NCBI GenBank assembly: GCA_963422285.2
Contig: OY729419.2
Coordinates: 1-64,000 of the forward strand
DNA: 64,000 nt
Direction of reading: 5' to 3'
Source of the DNA: VXYL01 sp963422285
GTDB taxonomy: Bacteria > Pseudomonadota > Gammaproteobacteria > Pseudomonadales > Azotimanducaceae
Translations under genes and position numbers: made by a program
In this document: positions 30,415 to 39,564 of the stretch, one piece after another
Layout of the letters: each line of letters begins with the position of its first letter
How positions within the stretch are numbered: position 1 is the first letter of the stretch
The notes under the pieces: generated by a model
Told to the model about the DNA's origin: nothing
Databases searched by the model: none
What the model saw: only the letters and a program-made list of their open reading frames with translations

Positions 30415-31335
30415 TCAGCCGCGAGGCGTCTCGGCGGCTTGCGGCGGCGGGTACTGCTCCGGCCGATAGGCGGCAGCGCGAACGTCCCGGCGCGTTGGCG
30501 CCAGCTCCGAGGCCGGCTCGCCGGCGACCCGGGTATGGCGCATCACCCGGGGCTGGGAGTAGTCGTAAGGCTGTACGCGATGCAAAACGCAGCGGTTGTC
30601 CCAGATCGCCAAGTCCCCAGGCTGCCAGCTATGGCCGGTGATGCGCGGCGGCTGGGCGGCGAATTCCAGCAGTTCCCGCAGCAGCGCTGCCGATTCGGCC
30701 TCCGTCATGCCCGGAATGCCGTAGGCGTGGCGGCCGATGTAGAGCGACTTCCTGCCCGTTTCCGGGTGCGTCTTCACCAGTGGTCGCAGCGGTGCGCCGT
30801 AGACATGAAAGCCGTACCCGTCGCCCGTCGCGCCACCCACCGCCGCCGCCCCCAGCATCTCGTGGGAGTAGTAGTTCGAGTGGTAGGCGCTCAAGCCCTC
30901 GATGCGCCGTTTGACCGCTTCGTCGAGAGCTTGATAGCCGGCGCGCATGTCCGCCCACTCCGTGTCGCCGCCGGCATCGGGCACGGCCATCGCGGTCAGG
31001 CAGGATGACTTCGCGGCCAGCGGCATGAACGAACTGTCGATGTGCCAGCGCTCGTTGCCGCGCAGAATCCAGTAGCGGTGCTCGTCGGCACCGAGAATGG
31101 AGCCGTCCTTGCGCTGGTTGGCGATGAGCGCCAGGACGTGTTCGAGGTTGCCGAATCGGGAAGCGAAGGCCACCTGCTCGTCGTCGGCAAGGTGCTGGCC
31201 GGGGAAGATCAGTACGCCGTATTCGAGGAACGCTTCCTCCACCAGCGCCCAAGCGGCGGCATCCAGGTGGGCGAGATCGATGTCGGTGATGGTTGCGCCC
31301 AGAGTGGCGTCCTTAGGACGGATGGTCGGATGCAC
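30415..31335 (-). CDS. TauD/TfdA family Fe(II)/2-oxoglutarate dioxygenase
   Basis: A 306-residue dioxygenase. The iron-binding triad is visible as HID in ERWHIDSSFMPL near residue 97 and the distal His in NRCVLHRVQPYD near 252. The 2-oxoglutarate-binding Arg is in PRVMRHTRVAG near 266. Members hydroxylate taurine, chlorophenoxyacetates and similar carboxylates or sulfonates. Start is GTG 31335 (VHPTIRPKDATLGATIT). It is transcribed toward the tRNA-Phe gene, with pnuC upstream in the same direction. The substrate is unknown, and the gene need not be for taurine. Confidence 0.88.
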   Translation of the reverse strand: MHPTIRPKDATLGATITDIDLAHLDAAAWALVEEAFLEYGVLIFPGQHLADDEQVAFASRFGNLEHVLALIANQRKDGSILGADEHRYWILRGNERWHIDSSFMPLAAKSSCLTAMAVPDAGGDTEWADMRAGYQALDEAVKRRIEGLSAYHSNYYSHEMLGAAAVGGATGDGYGFHVYGAPLRPLVKTHPETGRKSLYIGRHAYGIPGMTEAESAALLRELLEFAAQPPRITGHSWQPGDLAIWDNRCVLHRVQPYDYSQPRVMRHTRVAGEPASELAPTRRDVRAAAYRPEQYPPPQAAETPRG

Positions 31336-31422
31336 GGCGTCATTCTCCTGTGGCGATGTCGAGCACCGACGCGTTGCGTCGTCGTTCGATGAAACGAATC
31401 CGCACCTCGCGTGTTCGGGCCA

Positions 31423-32046
31423 CTACGCCAAGTTCCGGGCGGCCGCGTCACGCATGGAGCGCAGCCATGTTGCGTATCCCCACACGGCCATGGGAATGTA
31501 GAGCGAGTACAAGCCGGCATAGGCGAGCAGGTCCTGGGCCAAGTAGACGGCCACCGAGATCACGTTGACGACGAGCCACACGATCCAGTTGTCGATCTTC
31601 TTGTGCGCCGTCAGCCACATCGCGGCGAGACTCATGACCAGGATGCCGCTGTCCCAGTAGGCGTAGGCGGCATTGGTGCGGGTGGCGAGATACCAGCCGA
31701 AGCCCAGCGCACCGACGACGCACAGCGCACCGACAGCGGCCAGCACCACGACGCTTGTCCGCGTGACTGGCAGGTCGTCGCGCTGTTCCCCGCCGTACAG
31801 CCAGTGGTACCAGCCATAGAGGTTCATGGGCAGAAACCCCAGCAGATGCAGCCACAGGCTGGCGTACAGCCGCGCTTCGAGCAGCACAGTGACCGAAACC
31901 AGCACATAGGCGACGCCCAGCGGCCACGCCCAGACGTTCTCGCGGATCAGGCACAAAACGACGACGATGCCGAGCGCGGCACCGATCCCTTCGTCGGCCC
32001 AAAGCCAAAGCTCGGCGATCTGGGAGAAGATTTCCATGAGCGGCAT
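31423..32046 (-). CDS. pnuC: PnuC-type nicotinamide riboside transporter
   Basis: A 207-residue inner-membrane protein with about seven helices and the PnuC signatures: WPLGVAYVLVSVTVLLEARL, NLYGWYHWLYGG near residue 75, and AHKKIDNWIVWLVVNVISVA near 145 with the conserved NWxxW substrate motif region. PnuC imports nicotinamide riboside or thiamine by facilitated diffusion. ATG 32046 or 32037 is the likely start. The frame is open further upstream, but that part is palindromic repeat G. No riboswitch is visible, the leader being replaced by the repeat. Confidence 0.88.
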   Translation of the reverse strand: MPLMEIFSQIAELWLWADEGIGAALGIVVVLCLIRENVWAWPLGVAYVLVSVTVLLEARLYASLWLHLLGFLPMNLYGWYHWLYGGEQRDDLPVTRTSVVVLAAVGALCVVGALGFGWYLATRTNAAYAYWDSGILVMSLAAMWLTAHKKIDNWIVWLVVNVISVAVYLAQDLLAYAGLYSLYIPMAVWGYATWLRSMRDAAARNLA

Positions 32047-32062
32047 AGTGTACCCGCTGCAG

Positions 32063-32204
32063 GGTGGCAGCTCAGTTTGAATCCGGGCCTCCATGCCGAA
32101 CCGTGGAACCACAAGACGTCAGAGGGAAAAGCGACCATAGGACGCCGCATCCAGTGATGCAGCGCAGTGGTACCGCATATCCAAGCTCGAACCGAGCCAC
32201 TACC
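32063..32204. repeat. Palindromic interspersed repeat, copy G
   Basis: 142 bp from GGTGGCAGCTCAGTTTGAAT to CTCGAACCGAGCCACTACC. The ends pair well and the centre is strongly diverged. It lies 16 bp upstream of the likely pnuC start and opens a longer in-frame N-terminus for that gene. Confidence 0.65.
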
Positions 32205-32334
32205 GGCGACCGTGGTCGACGCCTGGACGCATAGGCCCTGTTCGGAATGCATGGTGGCGGACTGGGACCGGCACAGTAGCCTAGCGAGATGGATCAAGCG
32301 ACATCCGCATCGCTCCTGCCCCGAGGGACGGGCT

Positions 32335-32911
32335 GGGCACCCTCCTGAGCGATCTGCTGCCGCCCCAGGGTTGCTGGGGCGATGAGGACTACCTGTGGCT
32401 CACGGACCACTGCAACCGTCTCGTCGAGTTCGCCGACGGCTGCATCCAGGAACTTCCCATGCCTACCGATATGCACTGGGCCATCCTCCTGTTCCTCTAG
32501 GATCTGTTCCACGGCCACTTGCGGGCGCGCGGCGGCATCGCGATGGTCGCGGCGCTGCGGATGCGCATCCGCGAGGGAAAGTTCCGCGAACCGCTCGGAT
32601 GCGCACCGTCGGAACCGCTACTGGATAGCGCGGACCTGGTGGTGAAGGTGGTCAGCCTGGACAATCCGCGGCGGGGCCCGGTTGAGAAGCGCATCGACTA
32701 CGCGAAAGCGGGCATTGCCGAATACTGGATCGTCGACGGCCGCCAGGAGACGATCACCGTGCTGGCGCTGAGGGACGGCGCCTACGCGGAGCACGGCGTG
32801 TCCGAGCGTGGCGAGATCGCCACGTCGGCGTTGCTCGACGGCTTCGAGGCGAACGTCTCGATGGTATTCGATGCCGCGGGCGGCTCCGTCGATCCGCAGG
32901 GGCGGCCGTAG
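32335..32911 (+). pseudogene. Uma2 family endonuclease, interrupted by a nonsense codon and frameshifts
   Basis: The frame encodes GDEDYLWLTDHCNRLVEFAD, then IQELPMPTDMHWAILLFL, a TAG at 32498-32500, and continues with DLFHGHLRARGGIAMVAALR and MRIREGKFREP, exactly the Uma2 (PD-(D/E)XK) layout. A damaged stretch around 32595-32640 has one frame reading FREPLGCAPSEP and another NRYWI, where intact members have a continuous REPD...NRYW segment. After it the first frame resumes with DLVVKVVSLDNPRRG and YAKAGIAEYWIVDGRQETIT up to the stop at 32911. No usable start is visible. It is inactive as written. Confidence 0.7.
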
Positions 32912-33028
32912 TGGCGTTGGTAGCCCGCCGATCCGATCGAGGCAGTGGTGCTAGGCCGGGACGCAGTGCCGAGTACTGAAGAACTACGAGGAACGGGGGC
33001 CACGCACATTGAGATGGAGGAGATCGAC

Positions 33029-33283
33029 ATGGTTGAGAAGCAGCTACCGGATGGAAGTCGGATGCAGCAAACCGACCAAGAAACGCGCACGGAAATGGGC
33101 CAGATGGCATGGCGCTTCTGCAAGGTGCCTCCGGTCCCCGAATCCGCGCTGACGGAAGGCGAGAAGTGGCTGGCCAAGAAGATGCAGAGCGAGGCAGAGA
33201 CCGGCACCGCCCTGGCCGCGGCCAGCTACGAGTCCCTCTTCGACCTGCCGGTCGAAGGCAGCGTTCGTCCATATTTCGGCTGA
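33029..33283 (+). CDS. Hypothetical 84-residue protein
   Basis: ATG 33029 is preceded by a strong ribosome-binding site (GGAGGAGA, five bases away). The product is hydrophilic, with helices rich in Glu, Gln and Met (MQQTDQETRTEMGQMAWRFC, ALTEGEKWLAKKMQSEAETG), then LAAASYESLFDLPVEGSVRP. There is no signal or membrane segment. It lies just downstream of the Uma2 pseudogene. I do not recognise the family. Confidence 0.5.
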   Translation: MVEKQLPDGSRMQQTDQETRTEMGQMAWRFCKVPPVPESALTEGEKWLAKKMQSEAETGTALAAASYESLFDLPVEGSVRPYFG

Positions 33284-33804
33284 TTTCGCCTTGTTTCACT
33301 CTGTGAAACGGACGTTTGGTTTCCAGTGGCCACCAACCCCAATTGCTGCAGCGTTTTTTCGCATGCCTCTACTCAGGACGGCGATCCCATGACGCCTGTG
33401 ACTCCCTTGTGGCGCTCGGCCAGTTGCGCAGTCGGTCGCGTTGTCCGTTTGGCAGATGATCCGGGCCCTCTCATCGGCGCTATCGACACGTTCAGGCCGT
33501 AGGCGCTTTCGCTCTGCCCCAACGTGAACGGGGCTGGACATGGTATCCCTTGGAGGCCAGCGCCACGATCGTGAGGCCCTCGTACAGCCCCTTCTGCACG
33601 GGCATCGACCGGCACGCCCCCGCCGCGCTCTTGATCTGCGAACTCCTGGCACGCCCGCTCCACCTTGCTGGCGCGTCGCACGTTCCCCCACTGCGACGCG
33701 ACCCAGACCCCGATCACGCCCAGCACCACTACCCGTTGCCAACACCGGTTGCGGTCGATCGCTTACCATAGCGGCAACGAGGACTGGCGGATGCAGGGCT
33801 TCCG
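33284..33804. other. Gap without a confident gene
   Basis: A minus-strand frame near 33729 begins with a hydrophobic VVLGVIGVWVASQWGNVRRA, and another frame nearby reads MPVQKGLYEGLTIVALASKG. The two could be pieces of one decayed small membrane-protein gene. Nothing else is recognisable. Confidence 0.35.
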
Positions 33805-35226
33805 ATGGCCAGCAAGGTATTGCCTGTGGTCTTGGCAGGCGGTTCGGGAACGCGGCTGTGGCCGCTGTCCCGGGAACTGCATCCCAAGCAGTTCCTGAAT
33901 CTCATAGGCGACGAGACCCTGCTGCAGCAGACCCTCGCCCGGTTCGACGCCTTGCCGCATGAGGCCCCGGTCATCGTCTGCAACCACGAACATCGCTTCA
34001 TCGTCGCCGAGCAGTGCCGCACCCAAGGCGTCACGCCCGGCGCCATCGTACTCGAACCCGCCCCCCGCAATACCGCGCCGGCAGCGGCGCTGGCGGCCTT
34101 GCAGGCTGCCGAAGACGGCGACGATCCGCTGCTGCTGGTGCTGCCGGCGGACCATTTCATCGGCTCGACGGAGGGTTTTCTAGCCGCGGTCCGACGTGCC
34201 ATCCCCTTTGCCGAAGAAGGCGCGGTGGTCACCTTCGGCGTCGTGCCGTCGCGGCCCGATACGGGCTACGGCTATATTCGAGCCGGGCAGCCGACCATCG
34301 CCGACGAGGGGGTCGCGACAGTGGTCGCGTTCACCGAGAAGCCGTCCCGGGATAGGGCCGAACGGTATCTCGCCGAGGGCGGCTGCTACTGGAACAGCGG
34401 CATGTTCCTGTTTCGGGCGAGAGTCTATCTGGAAGAACTGATGGCGTTTCGGCCGGACATCTTCGCCGCTTGCGCGGCGGCGGTAGCTGCGCGCCGCAAG
34501 GATCTGGAATTCTTCCTTCGGCCTGGGGACGAGTTCCGCGACTGTCCCGCGGATTCCATCGACTACGCGGTGATGGAAAAGACCCAGCGGGCGCTGGTGG
34601 CGACCGCGGACATGGAATGGACCGACCTCGGTTCCTGGCATGCCCTGGCCGATGTGGCGCGGCGCGACGCCGACGGCAATTCCCGGCGCGGCGACGTGAT
34701 CGCCGTAGGCACTCGCGACTGCTACCTGTCGAGCAACGACCGGCTGGTGGCAGCCCTCGGGATTCAAGGCACGGTGGTGGTGGAGACGGCGGATGCGGTA
34801 CTGGTAGCGGCCAAGGATCGCGTACAGGACGTCAAGGCCGTCGTTGCGCAGATGCGCGAACAGTCCCGCCACGAACACCGCCTGCACACTACGGTCTACC
34901 GACCTTGGGGCCATGCCGAGACGTTCAAGGCTGGCGCCGGCTTTCTGGTCAAGCGCATCACCGTGAATCCGGGCGAGTCTCTGTCCCTGCAAAAGCATCG
35001 CCATCGGACCGAACATTGGGTGGTGGTGAACGGCGAGGCGGAGGTGGTGCGCGGCGCCGAGAAGTTCGTGCTGGGCGCCGACGAATCCACCTACATCCCC
35101 GTGGGCGCACGCCACCGGCTGGCGAACCCGGGGCCGGGGCCGCTGGACCTGATCGAAGTGCAGGTGGGGGACGAACTCTCCGAAGACGACGTCGTGCGCT
35201 TCGACGATCGCTACGGGCGGGAGTAG
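33805..35226 (+). CDS. Mannose-1-phosphate guanylyltransferase / mannose-6-phosphate isomerase
   Basis: A 473-residue bifunctional sugar-nucleotide enzyme (AlgA/ManC/CpsB type) making GDP-mannose for surface polysaccharide. The N-terminal pyrophosphorylase part has PVVLAGGSGTRLWPLSRELH and HPKQFLNLIG, VLPADHFIGS near residue 111, and FTEKPSRDRAERYL near 180. The C-terminal cupin isomerase part has TVYRPWGHAETFKAG, NPGESLSLQKHRHRTEHWVV with metal-binding histidines near 395, and IPVGARHRLANPG. The length is typical. It stands alone without a polysaccharide cluster nearby. Confidence 0.93.
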   Translation: MASKVLPVVLAGGSGTRLWPLSRELHPKQFLNLIGDETLLQQTLARFDALPHEAPVIVCNHEHRFIVAEQCRTQGVTPGAIVLEPAPRNTAPAAALAALQAAEDGDDPLLLVLPADHFIGSTEGFLAAVRRAIPFAEEGAVVTFGVVPSRPDTGYGYIRAGQPTIADEGVATVVAFTEKPSRDRAERYLAEGGCYWNSGMFLFRARVYLEELMAFRPDIFAACAAAVAARRKDLEFFLRPGDEFRDCPADSIDYAVMEKTQRALVATADMEWTDLGSWHALADVARRDADGNSRRGDVIAVGTRDCYLSSNDRLVAALGIQGTVVVETADAVLVAAKDRVQDVKAVVAQMREQSRHEHRLHTTVYRPWGHAETFKAGAGFLVKRITVNPGESLSLQKHRHRTEHWVVVNGEAEVVRGAEKFVLGADESTYIPVGARHRLANPGPGPLDLIEVQVGDELSEDDVVRFDDRYGRE

Positions 35227-35715
35227 GCGTGGGCCAGTTCTGGATATCCGCATCAACGGACGAGCAGGGGTAGCTCGCAAGACCGCCATTGTACATTCAG
35301 CGCTTGCAGTGTTTGCTGCTGGCCGAGCATCCGAAACAAGCCGCCACTGCTTCGGGGAGTTCCGCGCTCGAGTCCGGCACCACTCGGCATTCACCCTCGA
35401 CCGCCTGCCAGCAACGGAAACCGGGCGGCCAGGACACCGGGGTTCGACCTACCCGAGGAACGCTCCCGCACCACCTGCCGCGCTATGCAGAACGAGGTCG
35501 CCCGACTTTTTCAGGAGACCCAAGCCTCTGCCCGTCCGCATCGTCGACGAGATGCATCGCATGTGCATCGACGTCCTCGAGTACCTGCGCCCGCTCGCCA
35601 ACTTCAGCATAGGCACCGACCGCCAGACGGCGGGCGACGCCAAATGCTAAATACAGGTCCAGAAAAAATATCGGCCCAGCGAAATGCGCAACCGCGGCCT
35701 CGCCTGATTCACGCC
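35227..35715. other. Gap without a recognisable gene
   Basis: About 490 bp between the guanylyltransferase and TonB receptor genes. One plus-strand stretch near 35540-35650 (VRIVDEMHRMCIDVLEYLRP) looks protein-like but has no start or known relative. It is probably debris. Confidence 0.4.
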
Positions 35716-37968
35716 CTACCACAGGATGTCGAGGCCGATGGCGGCGATGCGGCCCTTGTTGGGACGGGCGCCGTAGGGGTGTCGGCCCATGATGTCCTCG
35801 GCGTCGGCGAGGTTCTCCACCCGCGCGAACAGGCTGACTGCGGAGTTGAGCTCGAATCGTCCCGCGAGGTCGAGGGCGAAGGCGTCGTCGGTGGCCTCGA
35901 ACACGCCGCAGGAGGCGCGCACGCAGGCCGCGTCCACATAGTTCAGCGACAGATGCGCGGCCCAGCGGCCCTTGAGGAAGCCGAGCGTCGAATGCAGCTG
36001 GTGCTCCGGAAGGTAGGGCAGCGGGTCGCCCGCGCCGACATCGCCGAAGAAGTCGGTGTCGGCGATGTCGGTGTCGAAGGCGCCGCGCATCCAGGTGTAG
36101 ACCACTTCCAGGGGCAGGCCGAAGCCGCCGCTCCAGGCGAGGTCCGCTGACGCCGCCAGTTCCAGCCCTTTCACCGTGGCGGCGTCGCCGTTGAAGGCGT
36201 CGCCGATCTCGCAGTCCACGCCTGAGGCCGACGTGCATTCGCCCAGCAGATTGTCGTAGTCGCTGAGGAACGCCATTGCCTCGAAGCGGCCGCGGCCGCG
36301 GTGAACGCGCAGACCCAGCTCGACGTTGAGCGCCTCCTCGGCACCGACGTCCGGCGCGTTCGAAGGCGCCGTGAAGCCCTTGTGGACGCCGGCGATCAGC
36401 GCCGCGGCGTCGTTCACCCGGTAGATTGCGCCGATGCCCGGCAGCAGCACCCGGGTGCGGTTGCTGCGCGTGCTGCGTATGTTGTCTTCGGCGCGAGAAC
36501 TGGGATCCTCGGTTCGCGACGAGCGGATCTCGTAGCGCCGGCGGCGCTGATCGATGTCCTCAAAGCGCAGCCCGGGCGTCAGCGTCCAGCGGCCGAACTG
36601 GATGCGGTGCTGCAGGAACAAGGCCACGGCTTCGGCCTGCTGGAGGCGGTTGCCGGCGTTGCCGAGCAGGCCGCGGTCGTCCAAGCTCAAGCGGCCGCTG
36701 CGCTGGCGATAGGCGCTGTTGCGTTGCAGGCGATCCTCCTCGTCTTCGTGGTAGCGTGCGCCGGCCTTCAGCCCATGAACGACATCGCCGGCGACGAACT
36801 GCCAGGAGACGCCCGCCTGGATGCCCTGGGATTGGTAGCGCCGATCGTTGGCGCGCAGCTGGATGCTGCCCGGCGGCGTGTCCGCCGTGCCGTTCAGAAT
36901 CGCCGCCAGTTGCGCCGCCGACCAGTCGCCGAGGGCGCTGCCGCGATTCACCGCCTGCACCACGCTGGCCCAGCTGGTGCGCGCGAACGCCTGGGCGTCG
37001 GGGCTGCCGTCGAAGTCGATGCCTTCGGTCTTGAACCAGTTGCGGGCATGGCGGTTGTCGTACACGGCGGCGGTGAGCTTGAGGCCGGAGTCCGGGGCGT
37101 ACTGGTAGCGCAGGATGGCCTGTTCGTGATCGGTATCGATGCGATCCAGGCTGGACAGGCCGTAGCGGCGCATGGCATCGGCGCGGAAGTCCGCATCCGT
37201 CAGCCCCAAGTAGCTCTGGTTGGAGTTCTGCGCGGCGCTTTGCAGCTTCAGTTCCAGGCCATGGGGCGACTGCGGCGGCGCGTAGGCCAGCTTCAACATA
37301 TAGTCGCGCACGTCGAGACCGGTGTTCCGGTCGCTGCGGTCCACGGACTGGTAGCCGTCGGAGAACCACTGGTGGGTTTCGAGCAGAAAGCCGAAGCCTT
37401 GGGCCGAGGTGCCGCCGTAGGTGGCATGCAGCCGGCTGGTGGCGTGTTCGCCAGCCTCCGCGAACAGGCGACCGCCGCGACGGGCCGGAATGGGCGTCGA
37501 GAGCATGTTGAACGCGCCGCCGATGGTGTACGGCCCTTGGGTGATGGCCGCCGGCCCCTTGAGCACCTCGAATGCCGCCATGCGGCCGACGGTGGGGAAG
37601 TAGTAGGCCGACGGCGCCGAATAGGGCGCGGGCGCGATCAGCACGCCGTCCTCGAGCAGCGTGATGCGGCCGCTGCGCTCCGTCGCCACGCCGCGGATGC
37701 CGATGTTGGGCCGCAGCCCGAAACCGTCCTCCACCTGGATCGTCACGCCCGGCACCCGGCGCGCGATGCGCTGCACATCGGTGTGCGAAAAGCGGGCCAG
37801 CTCCTCGGCATCGATGAAGTGCGCGCCGCCGGCGACGCGCTGCACCCCGTCCCGGGTGCCGACGATGGTGACCTCTTCCAGGTACGCGGCGTTCTCTGCG
37901 CCTTCGTCGGCCGCCGCGGCCAGCGCCGCGCAGCAGCCGAAGACGGCCCAGCATCTCGATCTCTTCAT
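35716..37968 (-). CDS. TonB-dependent receptor (siderophore / ferric citrate type)
   Basis: A 750-residue outer-membrane receptor. The signal peptide is MKRSRCWAVFGCCAALAAAA, and a TonB-box-like LEEVTIVGTRDG follows near residue 30. The plug domain has ARRVPGVTIQVEDGFGLRPN and IGIRGVATERSGRITLLEDG, as in FecA-like ferric siderophore receptors. The barrel runs to the C-terminus, ending in GLDILW with a terminal aromatic residue. It imports an iron complex or similar ligand using TonB energy. A Fur-like box lies 34 bp upstream of the ATG, so iron repression is likely. No siderophore genes are adjacent. Confidence 0.92.
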   Translation of the reverse strand: MKRSRCWAVFGCCAALAAAADEGAENAAYLEEVTIVGTRDGVQRVAGGAHFIDAEELARFSHTDVQRIARRVPGVTIQVEDGFGLRPNIGIRGVATERSGRITLLEDGVLIAPAPYSAPSAYYFPTVGRMAAFEVLKGPAAITQGPYTIGGAFNMLSTPIPARRGGRLFAEAGEHATSRLHATYGGTSAQGFGFLLETHQWFSDGYQSVDRSDRNTGLDVRDYMLKLAYAPPQSPHGLELKLQSAAQNSNQSYLGLTDADFRADAMRRYGLSSLDRIDTDHEQAILRYQYAPDSGLKLTAAVYDNRHARNWFKTEGIDFDGSPDAQAFARTSWASVVQAVNRGSALGDWSAAQLAAILNGTADTPPGSIQLRANDRRYQSQGIQAGVSWQFVAGDVVHGLKAGARYHEDEEDRLQRNSAYRQRSGRLSLDDRGLLGNAGNRLQQAEAVALFLQHRIQFGRWTLTPGLRFEDIDQRRRRYEIRSSRTEDPSSRAEDNIRSTRSNRTRVLLPGIGAIYRVNDAAALIAGVHKGFTAPSNAPDVGAEEALNVELGLRVHRGRGRFEAMAFLSDYDNLLGECTSASGVDCEIGDAFNGDAATVKGLELAASADLAWSGGFGLPLEVVYTWMRGAFDTDIADTDFFGDVGAGDPLPYLPEHQLHSTLGFLKGRWAAHLSLNYVDAACVRASCGVFEATDDAFALDLAGRFELNSAVSLFARVENLADAEDIMGRHPYGARPNKGRIAAIGLDILW

Positions 37969-38001
37969 TCGGAACTCCTCCGATCCAACAAGGGTGCGAA
38001 C

Positions 38002-38026
38002 GATAATGAAAATGAGAATGATTGTC
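38002..38026. promoter_or_regulatory. Fur-box-like operator
   Basis: GATAATGAAAATGAGAATGA and the next bases TTGTC match the Fur consensus. The core AATGAGAATGATTGTC agrees at 14 of 16 positions with AATGAGAATCATTATC. It lies between the divergent TonB receptor and GlsB genes, close to the receptor start. Confidence 0.6.
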
Positions 38027-38162
38027 TATTATTCTCAGGAGCCTGCATCGGCCGGACGCCGCCGAGTCGGATGCGAGCCTTGGCGCATGGCGCCCGCCAC
38101 CGGTTTGGCCGGCATGGTAGAGTGCCGAAAGCGCTGATTCTCGGGCAAAGAAAGGAGGACGC

Positions 38163-38423
38163 ATGGGCATTCTGAGCTGGATCGCTCTGGGCTTGATCGC
38201 CGGGGCCATCGCCCGCTGGATCATGCCGGGCAAAGGCCCGCGAGGTCTCCTGGTGACCGCCGCCATCGGCATCGTCGGCGCCTTCCTGGGCGGCCTCATC
38301 GGCGCTGGCATCGGCCTGGGCTCCGTTGAAGGGTTCAACCCGACAAGCCTGTTCCTCGCCACCGTCGGCGCCGTGACGCTGCTGCTGGGCTATCGAGCCC
38401 TGCGCGGTCGGGACGCCGATTGA
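38163..38423 (+). CDS. GlsB/YeaQ/YmgE family stress-response membrane protein
   Basis: An 86-residue inner-membrane protein of the transglycosylase-associated family. MGILSWIALGLIAGAIARWI starts the first helix, the basic loop MPGKGPRGLL follows, then a Gly-rich GIVGAFLGGLIGAGIGLGS and a third helix FLATVGAVTLLLGYRALRG. The ATG has a good ribosome-binding site (AAAGGAGG). It is thought to act in envelope or acid stress; the mechanism is not known. It is divergent from the TonB receptor. Confidence 0.92.
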   Translation: MGILSWIALGLIAGAIARWIMPGKGPRGLLVTAAIGIVGAFLGGLIGAGIGLGSVEGFNPTSLFLATVGAVTLLLGYRALRGRDAD

Positions 38424-38804
38424 AGCCGCGCGCCAGGGGAAGTCTGCTCGACCGCGTCTTGCGCGTTTGGTGAAGGCACCGACCCTTTCTGTCGAAATGC
38501 ACTGCCCTCCTGTTCGAAAGCGGGCGCTTCGACTCCAAATCCAAAGGCTCCCGCCGCCCGGGCGCTCTCGCCCGCGGGCCACGCCGTCGCGTTCCGGCAG
38601 GCGATGTGCAGAGCTTCTGCCACAGAAGAGCTGGTTGCCGTCTCCGTGCGCTCGAGTTGCCGCCCCTATGCCGCACACTCGAGCGACCCGCTGCCACAGC
38701 TTGTCGCTCGGCAGCGTCGGTTGGTCGTCGCCATCTTCGTCCGCCTCCGGATCCTTATGCCAAAGGGCGCACCGCGCGCTCGAGTCCACGAATGCAAACG
38801 GCTC
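38424..38804. other. Gap without a recognisable gene
   Basis: About 380 bp between the convergent GlsB and PhyH genes. Frames are short or of biased composition, and I see no terminator hairpin with a T tract. Confidence 0.5.
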
Positions 38805-39557
38805 CTAGGCCGCCTGCTCGCACAGCGGCATGTATGCGCCGCCGTGGCGGTCCACGGTGCGGGCGTCCATGTAGCAGACGCTGAAGGCGCGGCGGGGATG
38901 GCTGCTGGCGTTGACGCCGGATCGGTGCAGCAGGTAGACATCGCCGGCCTTGGCATCCAAGGTGCGGATGTCGTCCCTGGCACTGCACCGGGCGCCTTGC
39001 TCGTCGGTGAGAAAAGCGCTCGGATGGCTTGGATTGACAACGCCCAGGCGATGGCTGCCCGGAATCACTTGCAGACCGCCGCTGGCCGCGTCGGCGTCGT
39101 CGAGCGCGGTCCAGATCGTGACGAGCGGATCGCGGTACAGGTAGCGCCAGCGGTCCTGGTGCCACGGCAGACGGGTGCCGCCGCCCGCTGGCTTGTTCAT
39201 GGCCATGGCACGGAAACAGGCGATGGGGGCGTCGCCGTAGACGCGCCGGCAGAGGGTGCGGAACAGCGGCCGTTGCAGATAGTCCCGAAACATCGGCAGC
39301 CGTTCCAGATTCTGTATCTTCCGGTAGTTCAGCGTCGCGCCCTTGAAGCCGCGCGTCTGGCGGCCGAGATCTCCGTAGTCGCCGCTGCTCGAGTCCAGCT
39401 GCATGAGCAACTCGCGGTAGGGCGCTTCGGCGCGGCCGAGCATGATGTCGTCGAGTGCCGCCACCAGCGCGGCTCGGCTGGCGTCGCCGAGTCGGCCGAG
39501 GCGAACGCAGCCGTCGTTCTCGAACAGGCACCATTGATCGGCGCGCAGCGCCAGCAC
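38805..39557 (-). CDS. Phytanoyl-CoA dioxygenase (PhyH) family protein
   Basis: A 250-residue Fe(II)/2-oxoglutarate dioxygenase of the PhyH type. The first metal ligands are in LPWHQDRWRYLYRDPLVTIW near residue 140 (HxD), followed by ASGGLQVIPGSHRLGV. The distal His is in AGDVYLLHRSGVNAS near 213, ahead of the RRAFSVCYMD strand. GTG 39557 starts just after the transporter stop; TTG 39572 would overlap it. It is coupled to the MFS transporter gene, so it may hydroxylate the compound that transporter imports. Confidence 0.8.
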   Translation of the reverse strand: MLALRADQWCLFENDGCVRLGRLGDASRAALVAALDDIMLGRAEAPYRELLMQLDSSSGDYGDLGRQTRGFKGATLNYRKIQNLERLPMFRDYLQRPLFRTLCRRVYGDAPIACFRAMAMNKPAGGGTRLPWHQDRWRYLYRDPLVTIWTALDDADAASGGLQVIPGSHRLGVVNPSHPSAFLTDEQGARCSARDDIRTLDAKAGDVYLLHRSGVNASSHPRRAFSVCYMDARTVDRHGGAYMPLCEQAA

Positions 39558-39564
39558 GCCGGCT

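Noticed and set aside
31980..32110. Riboswitch (NAD or thiamine type) upstream of pnuC
   Set aside because: The leader is occupied by palindromic repeat G and shows no conserved riboswitch core.
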